A stretch of 64,000 bases of DNA, from NCBI RefSeq assembly GCF_004364325.1, contig NZ_SOCP01000006.1, positions 1 to 64,000 of the forward strand. The letters are read 5' to 3'. Origin of the DNA: Actinophytocola oryzae. Lineage in GTDB: Bacteria; Actinomycetota; Actinomycetes; Mycobacteriales; Pseudonocardiaceae. Under the pieces are notes generated by a model that was not told the DNA's origin, ran no database searches, and saw only the letters and a program-made list of their open reading frames with translations. This document shows positions 8,751 to 19,827 of this stretch, in pieces. The position numbers and the translations under genes are program-made. Numbering within the stretch: position 1 is the first letter of the stretch; every line of letters begins with the position of its first letter.

Positions 8751-9359
8751 TTACCTGAGGGTCTGCAGCGTCTGCATCGCCATCTCGGCCGCCTGCTCAC
8801 TTCTCTGGCAGATCTGGTCCTGCTTCAGGTCCTCGCTCAACGGCTCCATCTCCACGTGGAGATGTTGGTTCTTGGCGACGCCGACCGCAACCGCGCAGTC
8901 CGAGTCCTCGACTCCCTTGGTGTGGAACTCGGCCGCGGGATAACCGGCAACCGAGATCAACGCCGCATCCGCGTTGCGTCGCTCGTTGAGCCAGAAGCTG
9001 ACGTCGACGTTCGTCACGGCGATCACGCTGTACGAGTAGAACGGCTCCGCAGCGTCCTTGTCGAGCGTGCAGTCCTTCATGTCCTTGTAGATCTTGATGC
9101 CGCCACCGTTTCCCGGCTTCACGCTGTCCACGCCCAACTGCGCCAACTGCGACTCGGTGAAGAGGGTGCACGGATCGAGACCATCCAACGAGATCTCCCT
9201 CGGCGGTGGAGGTATCTCCACTGACGGCGAACTCGACGTGTCCGGTTCCGACTGGCTTGCTGGAGCCTTGCCTGGCGTGGCTTCGCCAGCCTCGCTGGTC
9301 GTACATCCCGCCAGCAGTCCAACAATGAGAACAGCGGCAGCAAGGCGTGGACTACGCAC
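8751..9359 (-). CDS. DUF3558 family lipoprotein
   Basis: A 202-residue predicted lipoprotein. From GTG 9359 it has a short basic start, a hydrophobic core and lipobox LLAGC with the lipidated Cys at 19. An acidic Pro/Ser linker and a DUF3558 domain follow, starting at LDPCTLFT, with cysteines expected to form disulfides. It is surface-anchored; function unknown. DUF3558 lipoproteins often sit beside actinobacterial ESX substrate genes, as here. The start overlaps the stop of the upstream gene by eight bases, so translation is probably coupled. A second DUF3558 protein is at 51931-52557. Confidence 0.82.
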   Translation of the reverse strand: MRSPRLAAAVLIVGLLAGCTTSEAGEATPGKAPASQSEPDTSSSPSVEIPPPPREISLDGLDPCTLFTESQLAQLGVDSVKPGNGGGIKIYKDMKDCTLDKDAAEPFYSYSVIAVTNVDVSFWLNERRNADAALISVAGYPAAEFHTKGVEDSDCAVAVGVAKNQHLHVEMEPLSEDLKQDQICQRSEQAAEMAMQTLQTLR

Positions 9360-9750
9360 CCTTGGTCCCGAAGGCAGCAGCGATCTCTTCCTCGGAGTAT
9401 CCGTAGGCCTTGGCTGTGTCGCCGAGCTGAACGGCCAGTTTCTTGAGGCCCATGAAGTAGTCCTTGACCCGGTTCTTGTATGAGTCGTCGTCACCGATCA
9501 GCCGGTCGTTCCACGCGGCCGCCATCCGAACACTCACGTCATCCGCGCCTGGTGGGTCAACGCGCATATCGCTGATGCTGAACTTCCACAGGTTGTGGAG
9601 CGCATCCGCCTGCGACTCGATGATGCGGCCCGCGGCCAGGACGTTGTCCCTGTTCACCGTGAAGGTGCCGGACGTGATGGCGCTGGTGGCTCTCTCGACC
9701 GCCTTGAAGGCGGCTTCGACGCCACTGGCTACGTCGTCGACGAAGGACAT
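9352..9750 (-). CDS. EspC-like small type VII secretion substrate
   Basis: A 132-residue helical protein without a signal peptide, first gene of the cassette. Near its end it has YGYSEEE: Y116-xxx-E120 and Y118-xxx-E122 both fit the YxxxD/E export signal known for type VII substrates. An internal W-containing stretch (NLWKF, about 53-57) separates two helical halves. EspC-like identity is inferred from size and signal. ATG 9750 has GGGGAG upstream; an in-frame GTG at 9765 is the alternative. Confidence 0.65.
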   Translation of the reverse strand: MSFVDDVASGVEAAFKAVERATSAITSGTFTVNRDNVLAAGRIIESQADALHNLWKFSISDMRVDPPGADDVSVRMAAAWNDRLIGDDDSYKNRVKDYFMGLKKLAVQLGDTAKAYGYSEEEIAAAFGTKGA

Positions 9751-9873
9751 CTCGTCGCTCCCCACTCATCGTGACGATGCGGTCTCTTTCCGCAGGCTAC
9801 CAATGCCGCGCAGGGGTCACCTGAACTTTGACGAAGAAGGGACCACCCGGGTTCCGCTGATCGGCCGAACCCG

Positions 9874-11130
9874 CTACGGAGCGGCGACCTCGTCCTCGGC
9901 GGCCTTCGCCGCGATGTCGGAGCGGTGGTGGGAGCCGGCCAGGTGGACGTCCGCCACCTTCCGGTACGCGTCCTCACGCGCCTCCGGCAGTGTCGGGCCC
10001 GTGCCGACCACGGACAGGACCCGCCCGCCCGCCGACACGATGGCGCCGTCGTCGCGGCGGCGGGTGCCCGCGTGTAAGACCCCGTGGCCCTCGGCGCCGG
10101 TGATGACGTCGCCGGAGCGGACCCGGCCCGGGTAGCCCTCCGCCGCGATGACGACCGTCACCGCGTAGCCGTCGTGCCATTCGAGCGGTGGGTGGGTGGC
10201 CAGGGTGCCGGTGGCCGCGGCATTCATCAGGCCGGCCAGCGGGGTGCGGAGCAGTGCCAGCACGACCTGGGTCTCCGGGTCGCCGAAGCGGCAGTTGAAC
10301 TCGATGACCTGCGGGCCGTCGCTGGTGAGCGCCAGGCCCGCGTACAGCAGACCGGAGAACGGGGTGCCCTGCGCCGCCAACTCCTCGACCACCGGCTGGA
10401 TGATCTTGGCCAGCACGTCCTCGACCAGACCTGGCTGGGCCCACGGCAGCGGGGCGTACGCACCCATGCCGCCGGTGTTGGGGCCTGCGTCGTCGTCGCC
10501 GACGCGTTTGAAGTCCTGGGCCGGCAGCAGCGGTACGACCGTTGTGCCGTCGACGACGCAGAAAAGCGACGCCTCCGGGCCGTCGAGGAACGACTCCAGC
10601 AGGACGGGGTGGCCGCCGTCCAGGAGCGTCATCGCGTGGGTTCGGGCAGCGGCCACGTCGGCCGTGACCAGCACACCCTTGCCCGCGGCCAGCCCGTCGT
10701 CCTTGACGACCCACATGGGGCCGAAGCGGTTGAGGGCGGCGTCGAGCTTGGCGGGGTTGTCGACGACCTCGCTGTGGGCGGTCGGCACACCGGCGGCGGC
10801 CATGACCCCCTTCGCGAAGGCCTTCGACCCCTCGATGCGCGCCGCGGCGGCGGACGGGCCGAAACAGGCGATGCCCGCGGCACGCACGGCGTCGGCGGCA
10901 CCCGCGACGAGCGGCACCTCCGGCCCCACGATGACGAGGTCCGCGTTCCAGTCGGACGCACATTGGGCCACGGACGCCGCGTCGAGGACGTCGACCCCGT
11001 AGGTCTCGGCGACCGCTGCCGTGCCCGCGTTGCCGGGGGCACAGGCCAGGGCGGTCACCGCAGGGTCGTGAGACAGCGCGAGCACCAGTGCGTGCTCGCG
11101 CGCACCGGACCCGATTACCAGGACACGCAC
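9874..11130 (-). CDS. purD: Phosphoribosylamine-glycine ligase (GAR synthetase)
   Basis: Second step of de novo purine synthesis: joins 5-phosphoribosylamine and glycine with ATP to form GAR. At 418 residues it has the family length. The N-domain starts [15 protein letters not shown], the ATP-grasp region contains [11 protein letters not shown], and the metal-binding [11 protein letters not shown] lies near 288-298. GTG 11130 is chosen because the GSGAREHAL motif then sits near the N-terminus as in homologues; the in-frame upstream extension is not conserved-looking. It is a stand-alone gene. purA is 4.5 kb away. Confidence 0.95.
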   Translation of the reverse strand: MRVLVIGSGAREHALVLALSHDPAVTALACAPGNAGTAAVAETYGVDVLDAASVAQCASDWNADLVIVGPEVPLVAGAADAVRAAGIACFGPSAAAARIEGSKAFAKGVMAAAGVPTAHSEVVDNPAKLDAALNRFGPMWVVKDDGLAAGKGVLVTADVAAARTHAMTLLDGGHPVLLESFLDGPEASLFCVVDGTTVVPLLPAQDFKRVGDDDAGPNTGGMGAYAPLPWAQPGLVEDVLAKIIQPVVEELAAQGTPFSGLLYAGLALTSDGPQVIEFNCRFGDPETQVVLALLRTPLAGLMNAAATGTLATHPPLEWHDGYAVTVVIAAEGYPGRVRSGDVITGAEGHGVLHAGTRRRDDGAIVSAGGRVLSVVGTGPTLPEAREDAYRKVADVHLAGSHHRSDIAAKAAEDEVAAP

Positions 11131-11375
11131 GAGCAAACAGCGTAGATGCCATGTCCGGACGGGGCAGCGCCAGGGCCACGACGTGCTGACCGCCGACGGG
11201 TGCGGGAACGCGTCCACCACACCTCAGCGGAAGCACGACACTACACCACAAAAAGCCCTCTGACCTGCGAAAACGCTTCGCCTACAGCATAGTGGCGGCC
11301 CCCACCCTCTCCGGGGGCACCCCGATCACCATTCTACTGGGTGGGGGTGACGGGGGTGGGAGTGTTGATCTTGGC

Positions 11376-11403
11376 TGTGGATAATTCGGTTGGTTGTGGA
11401 CAG
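11376..11403 (-). promoter_or_regulatory. Two DnaA-box-like sequences
   Basis: TGTGGATAA at 11376-11384 is the exact complement of the canonical DnaA box TTATCCACA. TGTGGACAG at 11395-11403 is the complement of CTGTCCACA, one base from the actinobacterial box TTGTCCACA. The two have the same orientation and are 19 bp apart. No replication gene is adjacent, so an origin is unlikely; DnaA titration or regulation of purD is possible. Confidence 0.5.
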
Positions 11404-11427
11404 CCGGCCCGGGATCCGGGCCGGCTG
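11401..11427 (-). terminator. Hairpin terminator of the TAXI-TRAP operon
   Basis: A perfect 12-bp inverted repeat CAGCCGGCCCGG / CCGGGCCGGCTG with a 3-base loop begins 7 bases past the stop of the solute-binding gene. It lacks a clear U-tract, as is common in high-GC actinobacteria. Confidence 0.7.
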
Positions 11428-11433
11428 TTTGAG

Positions 11434-12417
11434 CTACTCCACGCCGAGGGCCTGCGCCGCTCCTGGGTGCAGTTTCACCGGGTCGGTCTCCACGGCCTTC
11501 TTCCGGTCCAGCGCGCTCGCCGCCTTGTGGACCTTCACCAGCTCGTCCTTCTTGTCGAAGATCAGTTTCGTGATCGCGCAGGCGTTACCCGCCGGGAAGT
11601 CCTTGGTCACCAGCAGCAGGTTCGGCACCACGATCGTCGGCACGTCCGCCGGCAGTCCATAGGTGTCTCCCGGCAGGGAACCCTTCTCGTACACCGGGTT
11701 GATCTTCTTCAGTGCGTCGAACTGGGGCGTGATGTCGATGAACTTCACGTCATCACCCAGCGACGTCGTCAGGTCCGTCAGCTCGGGAGTGGGCAGACCA
11801 CCCGACCACACCAACCCGTCGATCTGTCCCGACTTCATCTGGTCCACCGTCGGGCGCAGGGCCAGGCGTTGCGCCGACACGTCCGACTCCGACAGACCCG
11901 CCGCCCTCAGCAGGCGGTTCGCGATCACCTCCGTGCCCGACTTCGGCGAACCGGTCGAGATCCTCTTGCCCCGCATGTCCGCCACGCTGTCGATGCCACT
12001 GTCGGCACGGACCACCACCTGCGTGTAGTTCGAGTAGATCCTGGCCAGCGCCTCCACCTCCTGCGGCTTGCCCTCGAAGGAGTCCTTGCCGTTCACCGCG
12101 TCCGCCGCCGAGTCGGCCAGGGCGAACGCGATGTCGTAGTCGCCAGCCACCAGCTGCTGGATGTTCTGCACCGAAGCGCCCGTCTCCGCGGCATTCGCCT
12201 TCAGCGGGGTGTTGTTGCTGATCAGCTGCGCCAACCCGCCGCCGAGGGTGTAGTACACGCCGCCCGTGTTGCCCGTCGCTATCGTGATCCGGCCGTTCGA
12301 CGCCTCGCAGCTTCCCGACGACTGGGCCGCCTCGTCATTCGTCTGTTTCCCGCCGCAGGCCGTGGCTGCCAGGGCCACCGCCATCGCGGCGGACGCGATC
12401 CTCGAGGTTCGCATCAT
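11434..12417 (-). CDS. TAXI-family TRAP transporter solute-binding lipoprotein
   Basis: A 327-residue extracytoplasmic substrate-binding protein of the TAXI type, partner of the fused permease just upstream. A signal sequence ends in AATAC with the lipidated Cys at 21. The TAXI domain opens ITIATGNTGGVYYTLGGG (about 44-61) and contains NIQQLVAGDYDIAF. The ligand is unknown; characterised relatives bind small carboxylates such as glutamate. The ATG at 12417 follows GGAGCCCA and lies inside the end of the permease gene (83-base overlap), indicating coupled expression. A hairpin follows the stop. Confidence 0.92.
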   Translation of the reverse strand: MMRTSRIASAAMAVALAATACGGKQTNDEAAQSSGSCEASNGRITIATGNTGGVYYTLGGGLAQLISNNTPLKANAAETGASVQNIQQLVAGDYDIAFALADSAADAVNGKDSFEGKPQEVEALARIYSNYTQVVVRADSGIDSVADMRGKRISTGSPKSGTEVIANRLLRAAGLSESDVSAQRLALRPTVDQMKSGQIDGLVWSGGLPTPELTDLTTSLGDDVKFIDITPQFDALKKINPVYEKGSLPGDTYGLPADVPTIVVPNLLLVTKDFPAGNACAITKLIFDKKDELVKVHKAASALDRKKAVETDPVKLHPGAAQALGVE

Positions 12418-14443
12418 TGGGCTCCTTGTTCTCTCGGGGGATTCGGCGGCCCAGCAGGTGTACGACGACCGCCACCACGAAGAAACCGACGCCGATCGCG
12501 ATCGACAGCGGTTGCAGGTACAGCAAGAGCAGCGCCGCGGGCACGCACAACGCCCGTTCCGGCCAGCGGGCCTGGCCGAACAGCCAGCCGCCCGTCACCA
12601 CCGCCAGTGCGGCCACGCCCAGGGCCGAGACCACCACGACCCACACGACCGTCAACGCGTTCCGTTGCAGCAGCAACGCGGATCCGTTGTCCGTCAACAC
12701 GAACGCGAGCGGCACCAGGAACGCGGGCAGCGTGTACTTCCACGTCTGCCACATCGTCCTCATCACCGAGCCACCGGTGATCGCGGCCGCCGCCACCGCC
12801 GCCAGCGCCGTCGGCGGGGTCACCTCCGACAGCACCGCGTAGTAGAAGATGAACATCGCGACCTCTGGCGGTGCCACGCCCAGGTCCGCCAACGCGGGTC
12901 CCAGCACCACCCACGAGATGATGAACGACGCCGTCACCGGTACCGCCAGGCCCAGCACGCTCACCGCCACCGCCGCGAAGATCGCGGTCAGTACCAGCAC
13001 CACCGTCTCGTTCGTCGCCAGCCCGCGGGCCGCGTCCACCAGTGCATCCGCCAACACCAGGCCCAGGCCCGTCTTCGTGATCGTCGACGTGATCACGCCC
13101 GCCGCCGCGCAGACCGCCACCACCGGCAGCGCGCCCCTGATGCCCTCCGCCAGGGAGTCGGCTGTCAGGCGCAGCCAGCCGACCACCGAGCCGCCGCCCA
13201 CCACCTGTGAGATCAGCGCGAACAACGCCGCGACACCCGTCGCGTAGACCACCGCGGCGAACGGCGGGATGTCCAGCGCCAGGAACACCACGATGATCCC
13301 CAGCGACGCGAAGTGGTAGCCGCCGCGCTTCAGGATCTGCCACACCGGCGGGGTGTCGAGGTCGACCGGCTTCGCGCCGAACCGCCGCGCGTCCGCCTCC
13401 ACCGCGAACACGATGCCGAGGTAGTACAGGACCGTCGGCACGATCGCCCACAGCAACACCGTCAGGTACGACGTCTCCAGGTACTCGGCGATGATGAACG
13501 CCGCCGCACCCAGCGTCGGCGGGGACAGGATCGCGCCGATTCCCGACGCCGCAAGGAGTCCTCCCGCGTTCTCCCGGGGATAGCCGGCGCGCCGCAGCAC
13601 CGGCCACGTGATCGCGCCGAGGCTCACGGTCGTCGCCGTGCCGGAGCCCGAGACCGTGCCGAGCAGGAAACCCGACAGCGCGGCGGTTCTGCCGGGTGCC
13701 GTGCGGGAGCGGCGGAACGTGGCGAAGCTCAGGTCCACGAAGAACGTGCCCGCGCCGGACGCCGACAGCACGGCGCCGTAGATCGTGAACAGCACGATGT
13801 ACGTGGCGGCGACGTCCAGTGGGATGCCGTAGAAGCCGCTCTGGTCGTTGTACAGCGCGTTCACGATCTGGCTGAAGTCCACACCCGCGTGCGCGATGTC
13901 CCAGTCCTGCGGCAGCAGCCCGCCGTAGTACGAGTACGCCAGGAACGCCAGGCACACCACCGGAAGCACGAGACCGGTCGTGCGTCGGGTCGCCTCCAGG
14001 ACCAGGACGAGCAGCAGCGCGCCCGCCACGATGTCCGGAGTGGACAGGATGCCCTGCCTGTCGAGGAAATCGTCGTAACCACCGGCGAAACCGCCGCCGC
14101 CGATCGGGAGGACCGGGTACAGGCCGACCAGCAGCGCGACGACCGCCAGGCCCCAGTCGAGCGGGCGGGGGTTGTCGGCCCCCTCCGGTGCTGAGCCACG
14201 CATGCGGTAGCAGAGGAACACCATCGGCAGCGTCAGCCCGAGGAAGATCACCAGGTAGAACTGGTTGCCCTTCGCGAAGGGCCAGAACACCTGCTTGAGG
14301 ACCAGGAGCGCGACGGCGATCGCCACCACCCACACGAACCGCTCCCAGCGGCCCGAGAGCCGCCTGGCGGGACGTTCCTCGTCGTGCTCGCCGACCGTGG
14401 CGGCCACGTCGACATCCCTGTCCTCCGCAGACCTGGTCACCAT
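12335..14443 (-). CDS. TRAP transporter fused permease (4TM/12TM type)
   Basis: A 702-residue membrane protein combining the small (DctQ-like) and large (DctM-like) TRAP subunits, as usual for TAXI systems; it uses ion gradients for uptake. A roughly 35-residue charged N-terminus is followed by many hydrophobic segments. The DctM core includes SGSGTATTVSLGAITWP and LAASGIGAILSPPTLGAAAF, with a later repeat around EVTPPTALAAVAAAAITGG. ATG 14443 is preferred (GGTAGG upstream); the last segment is charged and cytoplasmic. First gene of the two-gene operon. Confidence 0.92.
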   Translation of the reverse strand: MVTRSAEDRDVDVAATVGEHDEERPARRLSGRWERFVWVVAIAVALLVLKQVFWPFAKGNQFYLVIFLGLTLPMVFLCYRMRGSAPEGADNPRPLDWGLAVVALLVGLYPVLPIGGGGFAGGYDDFLDRQGILSTPDIVAGALLLVLVLEATRRTTGLVLPVVCLAFLAYSYYGGLLPQDWDIAHAGVDFSQIVNALYNDQSGFYGIPLDVAATYIVLFTIYGAVLSASGAGTFFVDLSFATFRRSRTAPGRTAALSGFLLGTVSGSGTATTVSLGAITWPVLRRAGYPRENAGGLLAASGIGAILSPPTLGAAAFIIAEYLETSYLTVLLWAIVPTVLYYLGIVFAVEADARRFGAKPVDLDTPPVWQILKRGGYHFASLGIIVVFLALDIPPFAAVVYATGVAALFALISQVVGGGSVVGWLRLTADSLAEGIRGALPVVAVCAAAGVITSTITKTGLGLVLADALVDAARGLATNETVVLVLTAIFAAVAVSVLGLAVPVTASFIISWVVLGPALADLGVAPPEVAMFIFYYAVLSEVTPPTALAAVAAAAITGGSVMRTMWQTWKYTLPAFLVPLAFVLTDNGSALLLQRNALTVVWVVVVSALGVAALAVVTGGWLFGQARWPERALCVPAALLLLYLQPLSIAIGVGFFVVAVVVHLLGRRIPRENKEPNDANLEDRVRRDGGGPGSHGLRRETDE

Positions 14444-14568
14444 CGGCAACCTACCGGTCACACAGGTTGAAAGATCAGATGCGTAATCGCTTCGTCACCT
14501 TCTCCTTCGGTGGAGTTCGCTCAGGTCGGCGAGGATCCGTGGGCCGTTGAGCCATGAGGAGGAAGTCC

Positions 14569-17072
<2,504 letters not shown>

Positions 17073-17116
17073 TCACCAGTGGTGACTGGTCAAAACTGGC
17101 GTCGAGCACGGGATCG

Positions 17117-17692
17117 ATGCCCCACGAGATCCCCGCCACACCAGGTCGGAACGACATCGACCCCCACCTGAAGGGTGACGAGTACGACCGCGTCGTCGTA
17201 CACGGCACCGACGCCGACCTGGCCGCCGTCGTGCTTCGCCTGCTGCGGACCGACCGGGTGGCCGACGTCCCGATCGGGTTCGTGCCCACTGACCGTGCAC
17301 AGTCGGTCGCGGCGCGGGTGTGGGGGCTGCCGGAGGACATGGTCGGGACGGCACTGACGGGTGGTGACCGACCGTTGCCGCTCGTGCGGGACGACGTCGG
17401 CGGCGTCCTCGTCGGGCTCGGCGTCCTCCTTTCCGTGCACGGCACGGTGTACTGCGACGACGCGGTCGCGCTGCGTGGCGACGCGGGCCGGGTCGAGGTG
17501 ACCCCGGCCGCCGACGGTGTCGAGGTCCGGGTCGTGCGGGGCAGGCTGCGCCGCCCCACCGTCCACACCGGCCGCGCGGTGCAGTTCGGCATCGACGGGA
17601 CCGTGCCGGTGTGTGACGGGCAGCCGCACCCGAGGCCGGTCACGCGCTGGACGTGGTACCGCCACACCGAGGACCTCCGCACGATCCGCTGA
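17117..17692 (+). CDS. Conserved hypothetical protein with distant lipid-kinase-like segments
   Basis: A 191-residue cytosolic protein of unknown function. A segment around ADVPIGFVPTDRAQSVAARVWGL loosely resembles the P-x-G-T-x-N-D-x-A-R-x-LGL region of diacylglycerol-kinase-like proteins, but the GTGND core is missing. Any kinase activity is therefore doubtful; this is a weak resemblance seen by eye. The second half is beta-rich and ends in a basic Trp/Arg tail. ATG 17117 is a choice; an in-frame GTG at 17039 would lengthen it by 26 residues. It sits divergent from purA. Confidence 0.65.
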   Translation: MPHEIPATPGRNDIDPHLKGDEYDRVVVHGTDADLAAVVLRLLRTDRVADVPIGFVPTDRAQSVAARVWGLPEDMVGTALTGGDRPLPLVRDDVGGVLVGLGVLLSVHGTVYCDDAVALRGDAGRVEVTPAADGVEVRVVRGRLRRPTVHTGRAVQFGIDGTVPVCDGQPHPRPVTRWTWYRHTEDLRTIR

Positions 17693-17870
17693 ACCCGCCC
17701 CCGGGTGCGAGTGCAAAGTACTTTTGGATCGCACACCGGGACGGCCCGCTCGAATGAGACGATCCGGGCGTGGGCCGCCGAGCGGTTCTTACCCGTTCTG
17801 GCGCAACCCTGTTCGGCTACCGGGTGGATCCGGCACCGGCCAAGCGGCCGCCGCTGCCCGCGTGAGCTGG

Positions 17871-17903
17871 GGGCGGCGGGCCCGCGAGGGGGTCTCGCCG
17901 CCC
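17871..17903. terminator. Possible hairpin terminator
   Basis: GGGCGGCG (17871-17878) pairs with CGCCGCCC (17896-17903), followed by TTC. An inner GCGAG/CTCGC pair can form instead. It lies 180 bases after the hypothetical gene and 57 before the first HNH gene. Confidence 0.35.
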
Positions 17904-17960
17904 TTCAACGTTCGATAACGCTTTGCCGCAGGGCAACTTCGGTGCGCGACAGTCAGAGCC

Positions 17961-18599
17961 ATGAACCCTGCATCCCGTTTCCGCTCCCTGTTCGCCGTCC
18001 TCGCGTTACTGGTCGCGTTGGCGGTGGCCCTCCCGGCCGCCGCGAGCGCGACACCACCCGGCATCCCGTCCGAGGCCACCGCACGAACCGAGCTCGCCGC
18101 GCTGACCGTGCGTGCCGACGGCTCGAGCAGCGGCTACTCACGGGACCTGTTCCCGCACTGGAACACCGTCTCCGGGGCGTGCAACACGCGGGAGACGGTC
18201 CTGAAGCGGGACGGCACCGGCGTGGTCACCGACTCGTCGTGCGCGGCCACCTCGGGCAGCTGGTACAGCCCGTACGACGGCGCGACCTGGACCGCGGCGT
18301 CCGATGTGGACATCGACCACGTCGTGCCGCTCGCGAACGCCTGGCGCACCGGCGCCTCCGGCTGGACGACCGCGCGCCGCACGCAGTTCGCCAACGACGT
18401 GACCAACCCGCAGTTGATCGCCGTGACGGACAACGTGAACCAGTCGAAGGGTGACCAGTCGCCCGCGACGTGGAAGCCGTCGCAGACCGCGTACTGGTGC
18501 ACCTACGCGAAGATGTGGCTCCACGTGAAGTACCGGTACGCGCTGACCGTCAACTCCACCGAGAAGTCGGCCCTCACCACGATGCTCGGCTACTGCTGA
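17961..18599 (+). CDS. Secreted HNH-type nuclease family protein (DUF1524-like)
   Basis: A 212-residue exported protein. A Sec signal peptide covers about 1-30 (cleavage near ASA). The HNH-like core is DVDIDHVVPLANAW with His120, followed by the N-x-x-N-x-x-K-type segment DNVNQSKGD. Four cysteines at conserved positions probably form two disulfides. Relatives are small secreted nucleases, likely used for DNA scavenging or defence; activity here is inferred. A tandem paralogue follows at 18702-19337 with the same residues and cysteine spacing. Confidence 0.85.
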   Translation: MNPASRFRSLFAVLALLVALAVALPAAASATPPGIPSEATARTELAALTVRADGSSSGYSRDLFPHWNTVSGACNTRETVLKRDGTGVVTDSSCAATSGSWYSPYDGATWTAASDVDIDHVVPLANAWRTGASGWTTARRTQFANDVTNPQLIAVTDNVNQSKGDQSPATWKPSQTAYWCTYAKMWLHVKYRYALTVNSTEKSALTTMLGYC

Positions 18600-18701
18600 C
18601 CTCTTCGGCCCACGACGAAAGTCGGCTTTTCCGCCAGGACATTGCCTCCCTGCGGCGACGAGGCGCATCGTCGAGTCGCGTACGACTACACGGGAGGCTC
18701 G

Positions 18702-19337
18702 ATGTCGGGGAAAGCGTTCGGTGTCTGCGTCGCCTCACTGGTCCTTGCCGCCGGGGCTGTCGCAGGTCTCGGCGGCACGGCGGCGGCGACACCGCCCGGA
18801 GTTCCCTCCGCGGCGACGGCCGCACGGGAGCTCGCGGCGCTCACGGTCGCGGCGGACGGCTCGATGAGCGGCTACGACCGGGACAAGTTCCCGCACTGGC
18901 ACACGGTTTCCGGCTCGTGCGACACGCGGGAGACGGTGCTGGACCGGGACGGCGACGGGGTCGAGGCGGGCAGCGACTGCGCGCCGACCTCGGGCAGCTG
19001 GACCAGTCCGTACGACGGGGACACGTGGTCCCAACCATCCGATGTGGACATCGACCACATGGTCCCGCTCGCGGCGGCGTGGCGCACCGGCGCCTCGTCG
19101 TGGACGGCCGCGCGACGCGAGGCGTTCGCGAACGACCTCGACTCGCCCCAGTTGTGGGCGGTCACGGACAACGTGAACCAGTCCAAGGGCGACCAGACGC
19201 CGGACACGTGGAAGCCGCCGCTCGAGTCGGAGTGGTGTGAGTACTCACGGGCCTACACACACGTCAAGTACCTGTACGACCTGACGGTCAACGCGGCCGA
19301 AGAGGGTGCACTGGAGGACATGCTCGCGACCTGCTGA
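18702..19337 (+). CDS. Secreted HNH-type nuclease family protein, tandem paralogue
   Basis: A 211-residue exported protein, clearly duplicated from the gene at 17961-18599. Signal peptide about 1-29 ending TAAAT; core DVDIDHMVPLAAAW with His119 and DNVNQSKGD. All four cysteines are retained. The two copies share the ALTV-ADGS-SGY-RD-FPHW-TVSG framework. This copy is more acidic, with a DRDGDGVEAGSD stretch. ATG 18702 follows GGGAGGCTCG. The 102-base gap leaves room for its own promoter. Confidence 0.85.
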   Translation: MSGKAFGVCVASLVLAAGAVAGLGGTAAATPPGVPSAATAARELAALTVAADGSMSGYDRDKFPHWHTVSGSCDTRETVLDRDGDGVEAGSDCAPTSGSWTSPYDGDTWSQPSDVDIDHMVPLAAAWRTGASSWTAARREAFANDLDSPQLWAVTDNVNQSKGDQTPDTWKPPLESEWCEYSRAYTHVKYLYDLTVNAAEEGALEDMLATC

Positions 19338-19354
19338 CCGGCCCAGAACGCAAC

Positions 19355-19397
19355 GAAGGACTCCTTTCTTACGGTGAACGCAAGGAAGGAGTCCTTC
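19355..19397. terminator. Bidirectional hairpin between convergent genes
   Basis: GAAGGACTCCTTTCTT (19355-19370) pairs with AAGGAAGGAGTCCTTC (19382-19397) with one mismatch over 16 bp and an 11-base loop. It lies 18 bases after the second nuclease gene and 7 bases after the convergent DUF3151 stop, so it can end both transcripts. Confidence 0.75.
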
Positions 19398-19404
19398 AGT
19401 GCTG

Positions 19405-19824
19405 TCAGGCCAGGCCGAGCTGCGCCGGGGCCTCCGGGTCCGAGTCGGCCAGGAACTGGCTGCACCGCTCGTACTCCTCGGTCTCGCCGATCGCCTGTGC
19501 CGCGTGTGCGAGCGCCGCGAGCGCACGCAGGAAGCCGCGGTTGGGCCGGTGTGACCACGGGACGGGCCCGTGGCCCTTCCAGCCCGCGCGGCGCAGCTGG
19601 TCCAGCCCCCGGTGGTAGCCGGTGCGTGCGTACGCATAGGCGGCAACCGGGTTGTTCTCCGTCAGCGCCAGCTCGGCGAGTGCCGCCCAGCCCTCGCTGA
19701 AGTCGGGCCACTCGGTGACCACCTTCGCGGGGTCGGTGCCACCCTCGATGGCCGCCTGCGGCTCCGGCCGGTCCGGCAGGTGCGTGGCGGGCGGGCCACC
19801 GAACAGGTTCTCCTGCAACGTCAT
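19405..19824 (-). CDS. DUF3151 domain-containing protein
   Basis: A 139-residue cytosolic actinobacterial protein of unknown function. Helical repeats resemble TPR-like packing (WAALAELALTENNPVAAYAY and GFLRALAALAHAAQAIGE). A conserved DQLRRAGWKGHGPVPWSH stretch lies near the middle. Its start is 3 bases from the fba stop on the same strand, so it is probably the second gene of an fba operon. The same pairing is remembered from mycobacteria. Confidence 0.85.
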   Translation of the reverse strand: MTLQENLFGGPPATHLPDRPEPQAAIEGGTDPAKVVTEWPDFSEGWAALAELALTENNPVAAYAYARTGYHRGLDQLRRAGWKGHGPVPWSHRPNRGFLRALAALAHAAQAIGETEEYERCSQFLADSDPEAPAQLGLA

Positions 19825-19827
19825 CGC

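Larger units (their letters stand above)
11131..11433. other. Intergenic region between purD and the TAXI-TRAP operon
   Basis: No gene is visible in this 303-base gap. It holds the purD promoter region, a G/C-rich stretch with many GGGGTG runs (about 11335-11365), two DnaA-box-like sequences (11376-11403) and a strong hairpin at 11401-11427. Confidence 0.6.

Noticed and set aside
12335-12417. Frameshift between TRAP permease and binding protein
   Set aside because: The 83-base overlap contains a good ribosome site and a complete lipoprotein signal, so it is a normal gene overlap.
14554-14568. Glycerophosphodiesterase start at ATG 14554
   Set aside because: The ATG and following codons are the AGGAGG ribosome site for the GTG at 14569.
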